From Olivibacter jilunii (GTDB lineage: Bacteria; Bacteroidota; Bacteroidia; Sphingobacteriales; Sphingobacteriaceae), in assembly GCF_900607235.1 (NCBI RefSeq), contig NZ_LR027848.1, positions 423,241-487,240 on the forward strand: DNA of 64,000 bases, written 5' to 3'. Shown here one piece after another: positions 24,676 through 34,275 of the stretch (its first letter is position 1; each line of letters starts with the position of its first letter). The translations under genes and the position numbers were made by a program. The notes beneath the pieces are model-generated. The model had not been told where the DNA came from. It made no database searches and was given only the letters and a program-made list of their open reading frames with translations.

Positions 24676-25866
24676 CTAGTTAATTACACCCAATTGCTTT
24701 CCTACCTTGGTAAAAGCGGTGATTGCTTTGTCTAGATGTTCCTGTTCATGAGCAGCAGATAATTGCACGCGGATCCTGGCCTTTTCTTTAGGAACAACAG
24801 GATAATAGAATCCGATTACATAGATCCCTTCTTCCAGCATTTTAGCGGCAAACTCTTGTGCTAATTTAGCATCGTAAAGCATCACCGGAACAATGGGATG
24901 GAATCCAGGCTTAATATCAAATCCCGCTTCCGCCATCTTCTCTCTAAAGTACTTGGTATTGTATTCTAGTTTATCCCGTAATGCCGTCGTTTCGCTTAAC
25001 ATATCCAGAACTGCGATAGAAGCGCCAGCAATGGCCGGTGCCAGTGTATTGGAAAACAAATAGGGTCTTGAACGTTGACGAAGCATATCGATGATTTCCT
25101 TTTTCCCCGAAGTAAATCCGCCGGAAGCACCACCCAAGGCTTTTCCCAAGGTCCCTGTAATAATATCAATGCGGCTCATAACACCAAAATGCTCGTGTGT
25201 ACCTCTTCCTGTTTTACCGATAAAGCCCGTGCAATGCGATTCGTCAATCATAACCAAGGCTTCGTATTTATCCGCCAAATTACAGATCTTATCCAGCGGA
25301 GCGACCACCCCATCCATCGAGAAAGCACCATCGGTAACAATAATACGATGTCTAGCGCCTTTTGCAGCAATTAATTGCTTTTCCAAATCCTCCATATCCG
25401 CATTCTTGTATCGGAAACGTTGTGCTTTACATAGGCGAACGCCGTCTATAATAGACGCATGATTCAATTCATCAGAAATGATGGCGTCTTCTGCTCCAAA
25501 TAACGGTTCAAAAACACCCCCATTCGCGTCAAAGGCTGCCGCATACAGAATGGTATCCTCCGTCCCAAGAAACTTAGCTATTTTTGCCTCCAGCTCTTTA
25601 TGTATATCCTGTGTCCCGCAAATGAATCGTACGGAAGACATGCCGTAACCATGTGTGTCTATTGCTCTTTTTGCAGCATCAATAACTTTTGGATGAGACG
25701 AAAGCCCTAAGTAATTATTCGCGCAAAAATTCACAACTTCCTTGCCTCCACTTACTTTTATATCCGCGCCTTGAGGAGTCGTGATAATACGTTCCCGCTT
25801 ATATAAGCCTGCCTCTTCTATTTCGGCCAATTCTTTTTGCAATACAGGTTGAAGTGTTTTATACAT
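24676..25866 (-). CDS. kbl: Glycine C-acetyltransferase (2-amino-3-ketobutyrate CoA ligase)
   Basis: A 396-aa PLP alpha-oxoamine synthase that, with threonine dehydrogenase, converts threonine to glycine and acetyl-CoA. Motifs: [28 protein letters not shown], substrate His in [27 protein letters not shown], and the PLP lysine in [13 protein letters not shown]. The sibling enzymes BioF and SPT share the fold, but the SVRFICGTQ motif favours Kbl. It has its own transcript and is divergent from the DinB gene. Confidence 0.9.
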   Translation of the reverse strand: MYKTLQPVLQKELAEIEEAGLYKRERIITTPQGADIKVSGGKEVVNFCANNYLGLSSHPKVIDAAKRAIDTHGYGMSSVRFICGTQDIHKELEAKIAKFLGTEDTILYAAAFDANGGVFEPLFGAEDAIISDELNHASIIDGVRLCKAQRFRYKNADMEDLEKQLIAAKGARHRIIVTDGAFSMDGVVAPLDKICNLADKYEALVMIDESHCTGFIGKTGRGTHEHFGVMSRIDIITGTLGKALGGASGGFTSGKKEIIDMLRQRSRPYLFSNTLAPAIAGASIAVLDMLSETTALRDKLEYNTKYFREKMAEAGFDIKPGFHPIVPVMLYDAKLAQEFAAKMLEEGIYVIGFYYPVVPKEKARIRVQLSAAHEQEHLDKAITAFTKVGKQLGVIN

Positions 25867-25953
25867 AAATTCAGTGATTTGCGGTAAAAATACAGATTTA
25901 ATGATAAAAGCTGAAAAGATGATAGAAATGATTATCTTTCGGTAATCGATCTA

Positions 25954-25984
25954 AACATATAGCGACTCCGATTAGCTATATGTT
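25954..25984. promoter_or_regulatory. Dyad between kbl and the DinB gene
   Basis: AACATATAGC (25954-25963) and GCTATATGTT (25975-25984) form a perfect 10-bp inverted repeat with an 11-nt spacer in the divergent promoter region. It may be an operator or a weak hairpin. Confidence 0.35.
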
Positions 25985-26003
25985 AAATCTGTGCCGGATT
26001 TTT

Positions 26004-26011
26004 TATCTTTG
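26004..26011 (+). promoter_or_regulatory. -7 box of the DinB gene
   Basis: TATCTTTG fits TAnnTTTG exactly, 36 nt before the ATG at 26048. Confidence 0.6.
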
Positions 26012-26047
26012 GAATACTGTAAACCATTATATTTTAAGCCTTATTTT

Positions 26048-26533
26048 ATGAGTAATCTGTTAATACAAAATCTAGTAAAGCAATTACAGGATGTTCAAGA
26101 CGGTGACCTATGGTTAGATGAAAACTTCATAAAAAAAATTGATACATTAACACCGGAGCAGGCGCTCACTCGGCCCATTCCCGATATACACAGTGTTGCC
26201 GAAATCGTTTCACATCTGTTGGAATGGAGAAGGGATTGTATCCGTAAGTTGCAAGGCCAAAAAAGCACATTGACCATAGAAAGCAACGAAAACTGGCGTT
26301 CGAACAATGAGTTAAAGCAGATAGGATGGAAAAAACTGAAAGATGATTTTTATGCTTCTCAATACCACTTGATACGCTTGATTGAAATACGGGATGATGC
26401 CTTTCTCGCTCAGGAATGCGGCACATACACCTTTCAAGCGCTGTTGGAAGGGATGATACATCACGACCTTTACCATTTAGGCCAAATAGGAATTTCCATT
26501 AAACTACTAAAAGTTAACGGCCTTTTAAAATAA
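26048..26533 (+). CDS. DinB-family protein
   Basis: 161 aa; start at the ATG at 26048 (MSNLLIQN) after the promoter box at 26004. It is a four-helix DinB-like protein: the first metal His lies in VAEIVSHLLEWRRD and the second pair in MIHHDLYHLGQIG near the C-terminus. Family members bind divalent metal, and some transfer bacillithiol or mycothiol; the role of this one is unknown. A second DinB-type gene is at 52757. Confidence 0.85.
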   Translation: MSNLLIQNLVKQLQDVQDGDLWLDENFIKKIDTLTPEQALTRPIPDIHSVAEIVSHLLEWRRDCIRKLQGQKSTLTIESNENWRSNNELKQIGWKKLKDDFYASQYHLIRLIEIRDDAFLAQECGTYTFQALLEGMIHHDLYHLGQIGISIKLLKVNGLLK

Positions 26534-26654
26534 ACCCGGTCTAACCTGCTCATCTCGTTATATCGGGTTTAGCACGTAAACCCTTATTAACATACTTTAA
26601 CAAAAATAAATGTAACCTTTCAGGCTTGCAGACCATCTTAAGAGCATATCTCAT

Positions 26655-29120
26655 ATGCTGATGAATCGAATCGTTACCCTTATTTTCTTTCTGTTTACAA
26701 ATATTGCCGTAGCTCAACAACTAACTTTAAAAGGATCGATACGCGATGCCGATGGCTTTCCGATACCATTTGCGACTATTGTTAAAGAAGGCTCTTCGAT
26801 TGGCACCTCGGCAAATAAAGAGGGACATTTTAACCTATCGCTACCGGAAGGCCGGCACCAATTAAGTATTTCGGCAGTGGGCTACAAGCAAAAAACAATC
26901 ACCGTGAAACCGCCTCAACACGACAGTCTTATCATTCACTTAGATGGGGAGATTTACACATTACAGGAGGTAGTTATCGGAAACCGGGAAGACCCCGCTT
27001 ATTCCATCATTAGAAAGGCAATAAAGAAAAGGCCCTATTATTTAAAAGAAACAGGCCCCTATCACGCACATGTATATATAAAAGGCTTGCAACGTTTAAT
27101 TAAAGCACCAAAGAAATTCTTTGGTGTTGATATGAACGAGATTGGAGAAGAAATTGGCCTGGATTCTGCAAGAAAAGGCATCATTTATTTATCTGAATCG
27201 GAGTCCAAGATTACCGTCAATCCGCCCAAGGATTTCAAGGAAGAGATGATCAGTTCCAAAATTTCAGGCGATAATAAAGCCTTTAGTTTCAATAGGGCCT
27301 CTGAGCTTCAACTTAATTTTTACGAGAACTACCAACATATTGTTGAAGGTTTGAGTAACAGGCCCTTTATTTCTCCCATTGCCGATAATGCTTTAGCATA
27401 TTATCGATATCAATATCTAGGCACCGCAGAAGAGAAAGGGAAGACGATTATCAAAATTAAAGTAATTCCTAAAAGAAAGGCAGAGCCACTTTATAAAGGC
27501 AATATATATATTATTGAAGGTGAATGGCGTATTCATAGTGTGAATTTTCTACTTGATAAGGAGTCGAGCATCAACTTTGTCGATTCGTTGAATCTCAAAC
27601 AGCTTTATACAGAAGTAACGGAAAACAAATGGATGCCTTCTAATATCCAATTGGATTTTAAGGCTGGTCTACTTGGCTTTCAAGTTGGTGGTTATTTTAC
27701 GGCTATTTATCAAAACTATACCTTTATCGATGCGCCCGATAAGAGACTTTTTCGGGAGGTATTATCTATAAGTGGAGACGTGAATAAGAAAGACAGCCTG
27801 TATTGGGCGAAGAACAGGCCAGTTCCATTAAGTCCGGAAGAACAAAAAGACTATATAGCAAAAGATAGTTTATATCGTTTTCATCAATCGAAAGCGTATT
27901 TGGACTCCATCGACAGAAAGAATAATCGCTTCAAACCACTGACATTTCTAACGAGTGGGTATAACTACCGCAATCGTTATAAGAAAGAATCCATTCGCTT
28001 TAACGGCCTCTTAACATCAATGCTCTTTAATAGCGTTGAAGGTTTGGCGATTAATTACGGTATAAATTACAATCGACAACTCGACAGCGGGCTAAATCGA
28101 TATTTTCGTATAAATGGACGCATTCGATATGGATTTGCAAACAAACACCTCAATGGTATCGTGAGCACGGATCTTCCTGTTAAGAATCAAACCTTCGTAC
28201 TATCTGGCGGTAGGGATGTCCTCGATCTAAACAACCAGGGTTCACTTCCCACTTTATTAAATAGCCTGTACACCTTATTTGTCGGGGAAAATTATCAAAA
28301 ACTCTACGAAAAAACCTTTGCTTCCATAGCGTGGAGCAATACCTTGCCGGGCAATATTAAAATCAGCCTGCAAGCGGAATGGTCAAACCGCCATTGGCTA
28401 CCCAATGCTAGCGGATTTACGTTCCGGGATCGTAATTCAAATAAGCTTACCTCCAACAATCCCTTACAACCGGACGCCGACGTTCCGCTTTTCACAGACA
28501 ATAAATCCACAAAAGTCCGGGTCGGTTTAAGTTATGACTTTTCAAATCGTTATGCCATGTACCCAACGGGCAAACGTTATCTGGTTTCTAAATATCCAAC
28601 CTTTGGTATCCAATATACTAAAGGCATTAAGAATGTCTTAGGCTCAGATGTCGATTACGATTTGCTTACCACAAGTGTTCAAAAAAACAATATGGGCCTA
28701 GGTCTATACGGCAAGGTGTCCTTTTCAGTTAGCGCTGGAAGCTTTTTTAACAATAAGCAACTTTTTTATCCGGATTACAAACACTTTAATGGAAATAGAA
28801 TCTTACTCGTTGACCAGCAGCTAAGTTCCTTTTTAGCCTTAGATTATTATCAGTACAGCACCCCTTCCAATTTCGTGGAAGCCCATATGGAGTATAATCT
28901 CGGCGGTATGTTCGTCAGTAAGGTGCCCCTATTACGAAAGCTGAAGCTTGAAGAGCTTATTGGATTGCATTACCTACACACGTCTGAATTAAGTAATTAC
29001 AGTGAATTGCATGTTGGTTTACAATGGAAAATGATCCGACTAATGTATGCGCATTCAAGAAGTGCTGCCCAGCCCCTCAATCAAACAAATACATTAAGGA
29101 TAGCCTTAAAACTATTTTAG
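26655..29120 (+). CDS. DUF5686 outer-membrane protein with CarboxypepD-reg-like domain
   Basis: 821 aa with a signal peptide (ending NIAVAQQ). Residues about 24-110 are a carboxypeptidase regulatory-like beta-sandwich (LKGSIRDADGFPIPFATIVKEGSSIGTSANKEGHFNLSLPEG). The rest is DUF5686: a periplasmic part and, from about 440, alternating strands with aromatic ends that look like a beta-barrel, finishing in a C-terminal LRIALKLF. This is a common Bacteroidota outer-membrane family without an established function. MNRIV two codons later is an alternative start. It stands alone. Confidence 0.85.
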   Translation: MLMNRIVTLIFFLFTNIAVAQQLTLKGSIRDADGFPIPFATIVKEGSSIGTSANKEGHFNLSLPEGRHQLSISAVGYKQKTITVKPPQHDSLIIHLDGEIYTLQEVVIGNREDPAYSIIRKAIKKRPYYLKETGPYHAHVYIKGLQRLIKAPKKFFGVDMNEIGEEIGLDSARKGIIYLSESESKITVNPPKDFKEEMISSKISGDNKAFSFNRASELQLNFYENYQHIVEGLSNRPFISPIADNALAYYRYQYLGTAEEKGKTIIKIKVIPKRKAEPLYKGNIYIIEGEWRIHSVNFLLDKESSINFVDSLNLKQLYTEVTENKWMPSNIQLDFKAGLLGFQVGGYFTAIYQNYTFIDAPDKRLFREVLSISGDVNKKDSLYWAKNRPVPLSPEEQKDYIAKDSLYRFHQSKAYLDSIDRKNNRFKPLTFLTSGYNYRNRYKKESIRFNGLLTSMLFNSVEGLAINYGINYNRQLDSGLNRYFRINGRIRYGFANKHLNGIVSTDLPVKNQTFVLSGGRDVLDLNNQGSLPTLLNSLYTLFVGENYQKLYEKTFASIAWSNTLPGNIKISLQAEWSNRHWLPNASGFTFRDRNSNKLTSNNPLQPDADVPLFTDNKSTKVRVGLSYDFSNRYAMYPTGKRYLVSKYPTFGIQYTKGIKNVLGSDVDYDLLTTSVQKNNMGLGLYGKVSFSVSAGSFFNNKQLFYPDYKHFNGNRILLVDQQLSSFLALDYYQYSTPSNFVEAHMEYNLGGMFVSKVPLLRKLKLEELIGLHYLHTSELSNYSELHVGLQWKMIRLMYAHSRSAAQPLNQTNTLRIALKLF

Positions 29121-29250
29121 TGGGGAGGTCGTTAGTCGAAGCGTACTTCATACAATCGACGCTTTTAGACTGGTATTTCTGCAAGCTATTTAAGAATCTA
29201 CACTATAGCGTAGTGTAAAAAATCAACTCCTCTTCGCGAATGTCGTGCAT

Positions 29251-29264
29251 TTTATCTAAGTTTG
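29251..29264 (+). promoter_or_regulatory. Promoter TTTATCTAAGTTTG of xseA
   Basis: An exact copy of the recurring 14-mer. The box ends 3 nt before the xseA ATG (29268), so transcription should start at or next to the start codon. Confidence 0.7.
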
Positions 29265-29267
29265 AGT

Positions 29268-30800
29268 ATGCCCGAAATAATTGCAGATAAAACTATCTTT
29301 TCATTGGCGGAGGTAGCTCGCAGCATCCAAAAGACAATAGCAGACCGCTATAAAAGCTTGTATTGGATAAAGGCTGAAATGAACAAACTAAATCACTATT
29401 CTCATTCAGGTCATTGTTATCCCGAGCTGTTGGAGAAGCTAGAGGGAAAGGTCATTGCAGAAATTCGGGCAACATTATGGAAAAGCGACTATGAGCGTAT
29501 TAATCAGCGTTTTGTCGAAATCATTAAAGAGCCATTAAAGAATGGGATCAATATACTTTTACAAGCATCAATTAGCTACGATCCTGTACATGGATTGAGC
29601 CTACATATTGTCGATATCGACCCTTCGTACTCGTTAGGAGAATTGGAACGAGAAAAACAGGCCAGTATTGCTTTGCTGAAAGAAGAGGGCCTTTTTGAGG
29701 CAAACAAACTGTTGCCTTTTCCTTTACTGCCTAAACGTATCGCCATCGTTTCGGTAGAAACGAGTAAAGGCTTAGCCGATTTTTTAAAGATTATCGATCA
29801 TAATTCTTTCGGTTATCGTTTCGAGTACGAGTTGTTCCCGGCTCTTTTGCAGGGTGAAAAATCCGTGATCTCCATCATCGATCAGCTAGCCAAGATCCGT
29901 TTACAACTGCAACGTTTTGATGTCGTTGCGATCATAAGAGGAGGTGGAGGAGAGGTTGGTTTAAGCTCTTACAACAATGTGTTATTAGCGAAAGCCATTG
30001 CCACTTTTCCTATCCCTGTAATAACCGGAATTGGCCATGCGACCAATGAGACCGTTTCAGAGCTAGTTGCCTATAAAAATGCCATCACGCCCAGCGCGTT
30101 GGCTGATTATCTTTTACAACATTTTCACAACTTTGCTCGCCCGGTAACCTATGCGGAACAGGTACTTCGATTGAAAACGCAGCAGCTCTTCGATAATCAG
30201 CAACAATTGCTAAATAACAACATCCGCTATTTTAGAATGGCGAGCTTGAATATGTTACATGAAAACAAGCATCAATTAGCGAATTTACGTAACCGTACAC
30301 TTCAACAAAGCAAATATCAACTGGCCCAGGAGAAAGGATCGTTTCAACGCCTTAAAAGCCAATTATCCACGCAGTCAAAGCGCACTTTAATGGAAGAAAA
30401 ACAGGCCATCACTTTTCTAGGACAACGATTGAAACGTGAGAACCTCCATTTAAGCAAGCGTTCAAGACAGGTAATTCGGCAAATCAGAGATCAACTAATC
30501 CGCCAAAGCCATCAGATCGCAAAAAAGCACCATGCAGCTCTCACAACATTACATAAAAATCTAGCACCTGGCACCAAGAGATTATTAGTGGAAGCGACTA
30601 AATCACTGGACAATCAAGAGCGCCACCTATCTATACTCGACCCACAACATGTACTGAAAAGAGGGTATAGCATCATGCTTTTTCAGGGAAAAGCTGTAAC
30701 TGATGCGCAGGTCTTGAAGGTGGGCGATAAGGTAAAGACGATTTTAGCATTTGGCGAAACAGATAGTCAGGTTACTTTTGTAAACGAAATAAAGAAATAA
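29268..30800 (+). CDS. xseA: Exodeoxyribonuclease VII large subunit
   Basis: 510 aa. An OB-fold at the N-terminus (IFSLAEVARSIQKTIADRYKSL) precedes the catalytic part, with VSVETSKGLADFL, VVAIIRGGGGEVGLSSYNN, PVITGIGHATNETVSELVAY and TPSALADYL. A long coiled-coil tail (about 300-450) and the C-terminal DPQHVLKRGYSIM follow. It degrades single-stranded DNA to oligonucleotides with XseB. The TTG at 29262 lies in the promoter box; ATG 29268 is the only sensible start and gives a leaderless mRNA. It ends 1 bp before xseB. Confidence 0.95.
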   Translation: MPEIIADKTIFSLAEVARSIQKTIADRYKSLYWIKAEMNKLNHYSHSGHCYPELLEKLEGKVIAEIRATLWKSDYERINQRFVEIIKEPLKNGINILLQASISYDPVHGLSLHIVDIDPSYSLGELEREKQASIALLKEEGLFEANKLLPFPLLPKRIAIVSVETSKGLADFLKIIDHNSFGYRFEYELFPALLQGEKSVISIIDQLAKIRLQLQRFDVVAIIRGGGGEVGLSSYNNVLLAKAIATFPIPVITGIGHATNETVSELVAYKNAITPSALADYLLQHFHNFARPVTYAEQVLRLKTQQLFDNQQQLLNNNIRYFRMASLNMLHENKHQLANLRNRTLQQSKYQLAQEKGSFQRLKSQLSTQSKRTLMEEKQAITFLGQRLKRENLHLSKRSRQVIRQIRDQLIRQSHQIAKKHHAALTTLHKNLAPGTKRLLVEATKSLDNQERHLSILDPQHVLKRGYSIMLFQGKAVTDAQVLKVGDKVKTILAFGETDSQVTFVNEIKK

Positions 30801-30801
30801 A

Positions 30802-31020
30802 ATGGATAAGCAATTAAGCTATACATCAGCATTTGAAGAACTTCAGACAATCGTGGAAGAAATCGAAGATGGAGAAATTACGGTAGACGAGCTTTCAAAC
30901 AAAGTGAAGCGTGCGGCATTGTTAATCAAAATCTGCAAAAGTAAACTAACTGAAACCGAAGCAGACGTCAATAAGATTTTGGAGGATCTGGACAATGAAA
31001 ATTTGAAGGAAGATGAATAG
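30802..31020 (+). CDS. xseB: Exodeoxyribonuclease VII small subunit
   Basis: 72 aa, predicted helical hairpin with the family pattern: SAFEELQTIVEEIEDGEITVDELSNKVKRAALLIKICKSKL. It starts 1 bp after the xseA stop, so the two subunits are co-translated. Length is typical. Confidence 0.93.
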   Translation: MDKQLSYTSAFEELQTIVEEIEDGEITVDELSNKVKRAALLIKICKSKLTETEADVNKILEDLDNENLKEDE

Positions 31021-31042
31021 AATGCATCAAGAATAAAATGTT

Positions 31043-31903
31043 ATGAAACGATTTGTTCTATTAATCGGGCTCCTATGGTTTTCTTTCGTTATTACATCGA
31101 AAGCACAAACATCAACAGATCGGACGACGCTTTGGGAATTCACGGGAAATGGCCTTTCGACCCCCTCTTACCTGTTTGGCACTTTCCATCTTTTATGTCC
31201 GGATGATTTAATTTTTACAGAGGCCCTCAAGCAAAAGCTCGAAGCAAGTCAACAATTATACCTTGAGCTGGATTTTTCGGATCCTCAGATCGGTATGAAA
31301 ATGATGGAAAATATGCGCATGCGAGGCAAGACATACCATGATTTATATGATAGCCTAACCTATCGCCAGGTAAGTGACAGCCTGGAAAAAATAGCGCATA
31401 TTCGTCTGGAAACGCTAAATAACATGAAGCCCTTTGGCCTATATTCCATTGTTTTAATGGGTGCATTACAATGTCAGCCCGCTAGCTGGGAATTGCAATT
31501 GGTGGATTTAGCAAAAGCCAAAGGTATGAATATCGCCGGCTTAGAAACGGTAGAGAGCCAGGCTGCGCTTTTTGATACGATTCCTTATAAAGTTCAAGCA
31601 GAACAACTAAAAGAAATGGTATTTAATTTGGACAGCACGGCTACGGAAATAAACGAGCTTATCAACCTTTATAAAAGCCAGGATATCCACACCTTGCACA
31701 GTCGAACGATAACTGATCCGCTCATGCAGGATTATTTAGACCTAATGCTGTACAATAGAAACGCCAATTGGATTTCCATTATAGAAGAAAGTGCAAAATC
31801 TCAAGCCACCTTCTTTGCTTTTGGGGCTGGTCATTTGGCTGGGGATAAAGGTGTTATTAATCTTTTGAGAAAAAGAGGGTACACAGTAAAACCCGTGTAT
31901 TGA
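31043..31903 (+). CDS. TraB/GumN-family protein
   Basis: 286 aa with a signal peptide (ending SKAQ). The family hallmarks are both present: LFGTFHLL near the N-terminus (GTxH) and FFAFGAGHLAGDKGVINLLRKRGYTV at the C-terminus (GxxH). The fold is shared with TIKI/EreA metal-dependent proteases, so hydrolase activity is possible. It follows xseB by 22 bp and ends at a strong terminator, so it is likely the last gene of the xseAB transcript. Confidence 0.88.
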   Translation: MKRFVLLIGLLWFSFVITSKAQTSTDRTTLWEFTGNGLSTPSYLFGTFHLLCPDDLIFTEALKQKLEASQQLYLELDFSDPQIGMKMMENMRMRGKTYHDLYDSLTYRQVSDSLEKIAHIRLETLNNMKPFGLYSIVLMGALQCQPASWELQLVDLAKAKGMNIAGLETVESQAALFDTIPYKVQAEQLKEMVFNLDSTATEINELINLYKSQDIHTLHSRTITDPLMQDYLDLMLYNRNANWISIIEESAKSQATFFAFGAGHLAGDKGVINLLRKRGYTVKPVY

Positions 31904-31908
31904 TAAAC

Positions 31909-31950
31909 AAAAGAGGGGAGCTAAAAACGAATTTTTAGCTCCCCTCTTTT
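31909..31950. terminator. Strong bidirectional terminator
   Basis: A perfect 19-bp stem (31909-31927 with 31932-31950) and a CGAA tetraloop contain the GC core GAGGGGAGC and end in AAAA/TTTT on both sides. It separates the convergent TraB-like and S9 peptidase genes. Confidence 0.93.
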
Positions 31951-31970
31951 ATTAGTTCTATATTTCACAT

Positions 31971-34115
31971 TTATTCGCTATACCCAACCCCCATATTCTG
32001 AAACATAAAAGCCCATTTATCGGCTTGTTCCTGAATAATCATAGCTGTTGGTTTACCTGCACCGTGTCCGGCCTTCGTTTCGATTCGAATCAATACCGGA
32101 TTGGTTCCCTTATTGTATTCCTGCAAGCGCGCCGCAAATTTGAAACTATGAGCAGGCACAACTCGGTCGTCATGATCGGCTGTTGTTACCATCGTTGCCG
32201 GGTATTCAATCCCTTCTTTTAATGCATGATAGGGCGAATATTTATACAAATAATCAAACATTTCTTTATTATCATCCGCGGTTCCGTAATCGTAGGCCCA
32301 ACCAGCGCCGGCCGTAAATTTGTGATAACGTAACATATCCAGAACACCCACCGCAGGGAAGGCGACTTTATATAAATCCGGTCGTTGCGTCATAGCGGCG
32401 CCGACAAGTAAACCACCATTGGATCCACCGGAAATTGCCAGACGCTCTTTTGATGTATAGTTTTCTTTAATGAGGTATTCGGCGGCGGCTATAAAGTCAT
32501 CAAACACGTTCTGTTTCTTCAATTTAGTTCCTGCTAAGTGCCATTTTTCTCCATATTCGCCGCCGCCACGCAAATTGGCTACTGCATAAACACCTCCTTG
32601 TTCCAACAATAAAACTGTTGATACACTAAAGGAAGGCGTTAGACTGATATTGAAGCCGCCATATCCATATAACATCGTTGGATTGCTACCATCAAGTACG
32701 ATCCCTTTTTTATAGGTTATAATCATCGGAACCTTCGTGCCATCTTTAGAGGCATAAAACACCTGTTTGGATTCGTAATCCTCAGGGTTGAACAACACAT
32801 CGGGCTTTTTGTATATTGTCGACTTACCGGAAGCTATATCATATTTGAAAATGGTGGGTGGATATACATACGATGTAAATGAATAGTAAAGCTCCTTTTC
32901 GGTCTGTTTTGCCTCAAAGCCATTGGCCGTACCAAGTCCAGGTAATTCTACGATTCGCTCTTCTTTGCCACGCCTATCAAATTGTTTTACTAAAGACGTA
33001 GCATCTTTTAAGTAAATGGCGAACAATTTGCCGCCGCCTTTCTTTATGTTCAGCACATTTTCGGTTTCCGAGATCAAATCTTTCCAGTTGGCGGGTTTTG
33101 GATCGTTAATATCAACTGTTACCACTTTATAGTTTGGTGCCCCCAAGTTTGTTAAGATAAATAGCGAGTCTCCTTCGTTATCGATTATGCTGTGTTCTTT
33201 GTCAAAATTATCTACTACCTGAACGATTTTAGAATCCGGCTTGCTTAGATCCTGGATATACAATTCATTGCCACTTGTGGTATTTGCTGCCGTGATAACC
33301 AAAAACCTTTCATCCTCAGTTAAATAAGCCCCGATATATCGCCTCGGCGTACTTTCGCCACCAAAAATCAGTTCATCTGAACTTTGGGGAGTGCCTAGTT
33401 TATGGAAATACAATTTATGATATTGTGTCAAACCCGACAGCGCGCTCCCCTCTTTCGGTTTGTCATAGCTACTGTAATAGAATCCTTCATTGCCTTTCCA
33501 AGCCAAGCCTGAAAATTTAACATCGATCAATGTATCACCTACGACTGATTTATCTTCTGCTTTCCAAACAATTACTTTGCGCCAGTCGGAACCGCCTTCT
33601 GAAACCTGATAGGCTACTAAACTTCCATCTTTACTGAAATTGATATCTGCCAAAGATGTGGTTCCGTCGGCCGAAAATTTATTGGGATCCAAAAACACCT
33701 CACTCTTACCCTCTTTTTCTTCTCGGTATATAACCGATTGATTTTGGAGTCCGTCATTCTTAAAGTAGTATGTATAATTGCCTTCTTTGAAGGGAGCCGA
33801 TATTTTCTCGTAATTCCACAATTTCTCCAAACGTTGCTTGATGGCGTCTCGGAAGGGAATCTGAGAAAGGTAGTCATTTGTCACTTCGTTTTGGGCTAAC
33901 ACCCATTCTTTGGTATCCACCGCTGTATCGTTCTCCAACCAACGGTATGGATCAGGAACTTTCGTGCCAAAATGATCGTCAACAAGATCAATCTTTTTTG
34001 TTTTTGGATAAGGCTTTAATTTCATAGCTGTAGCTGGTTCGATGGTTTTTTGATTATTGTTGCATGCCATCAAAAAAGATGCTAGCAGCAACAATCCTGA
34101 GTACGTTTTTACCAT
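31971..34115 (-). CDS. Prolyl oligopeptidase (S9A), lipoprotein
   Basis: 714 aa. The lipobox is LASFLMAC near residue 18. The N-terminus YPKTKKIDLVDDHFGTKVPDPYRWLEND is the classic prolyl endopeptidase start; a seven-bladed beta-propeller follows, then the alpha/beta hydrolase domain with Ser in SGGSNGGLL, Asp in DHDDRVVPAHS, and His in GAGHG. It cuts short peptides after proline in the periplasm. A dyad TTATTTGT/ACAAATAA at 34144-34167 lies just upstream. Convergent with the TraB gene. Confidence 0.93.
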   Translation of the reverse strand: MVKTYSGLLLLASFLMACNNNQKTIEPATAMKLKPYPKTKKIDLVDDHFGTKVPDPYRWLENDTAVDTKEWVLAQNEVTNDYLSQIPFRDAIKQRLEKLWNYEKISAPFKEGNYTYYFKNDGLQNQSVIYREEKEGKSEVFLDPNKFSADGTTSLADINFSKDGSLVAYQVSEGGSDWRKVIVWKAEDKSVVGDTLIDVKFSGLAWKGNEGFYYSSYDKPKEGSALSGLTQYHKLYFHKLGTPQSSDELIFGGESTPRRYIGAYLTEDERFLVITAANTTSGNELYIQDLSKPDSKIVQVVDNFDKEHSIIDNEGDSLFILTNLGAPNYKVVTVDINDPKPANWKDLISETENVLNIKKGGGKLFAIYLKDATSLVKQFDRRGKEERIVELPGLGTANGFEAKQTEKELYYSFTSYVYPPTIFKYDIASGKSTIYKKPDVLFNPEDYESKQVFYASKDGTKVPMIITYKKGIVLDGSNPTMLYGYGGFNISLTPSFSVSTVLLLEQGGVYAVANLRGGGEYGEKWHLAGTKLKKQNVFDDFIAAAEYLIKENYTSKERLAISGGSNGGLLVGAAMTQRPDLYKVAFPAVGVLDMLRYHKFTAGAGWAYDYGTADDNKEMFDYLYKYSPYHALKEGIEYPATMVTTADHDDRVVPAHSFKFAARLQEYNKGTNPVLIRIETKAGHGAGKPTAMIIQEQADKWAFMFQNMGVGYSE

Positions 34116-34223
34116 GTTGAATAAATAAAATTTACATTGTGAATTATTTGTTCAATATTACAAATAAAAAAGCCTCTTTTGAATACGGAATCGATTCCTT
34201 TCCTTATTTTTACAATAAATCCT

Positions 34224-34231
34224 TAGGTTTG
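34224..34231 (+). promoter_or_regulatory. Possible -7 box of the GH2 gene
   Basis: TAGGTTTG fits TAnnTTTG and lies 44 nt before the GH2 start codon. No matching -33 TTG is visible. Confidence 0.4.
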
Positions 34232-34275
34232 CCAAGGAAAAAGCTTCCGCCAAACTGTTTTAATAAAACTTACAA

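Noticed and set aside
29138-29217. Weak hairpins after the DUF5686 gene (AAGCGT/ACGCTT and TACACTA/TAGTGTA)
   Set aside because: The stems are only 6-7 bp and lack a proper T-run on plus; not enough to call a terminator.
30360-30380. DnaA-like TTATCCACG in xseA
   Set aside because: A single inexact match inside a coding sequence, with no cluster.
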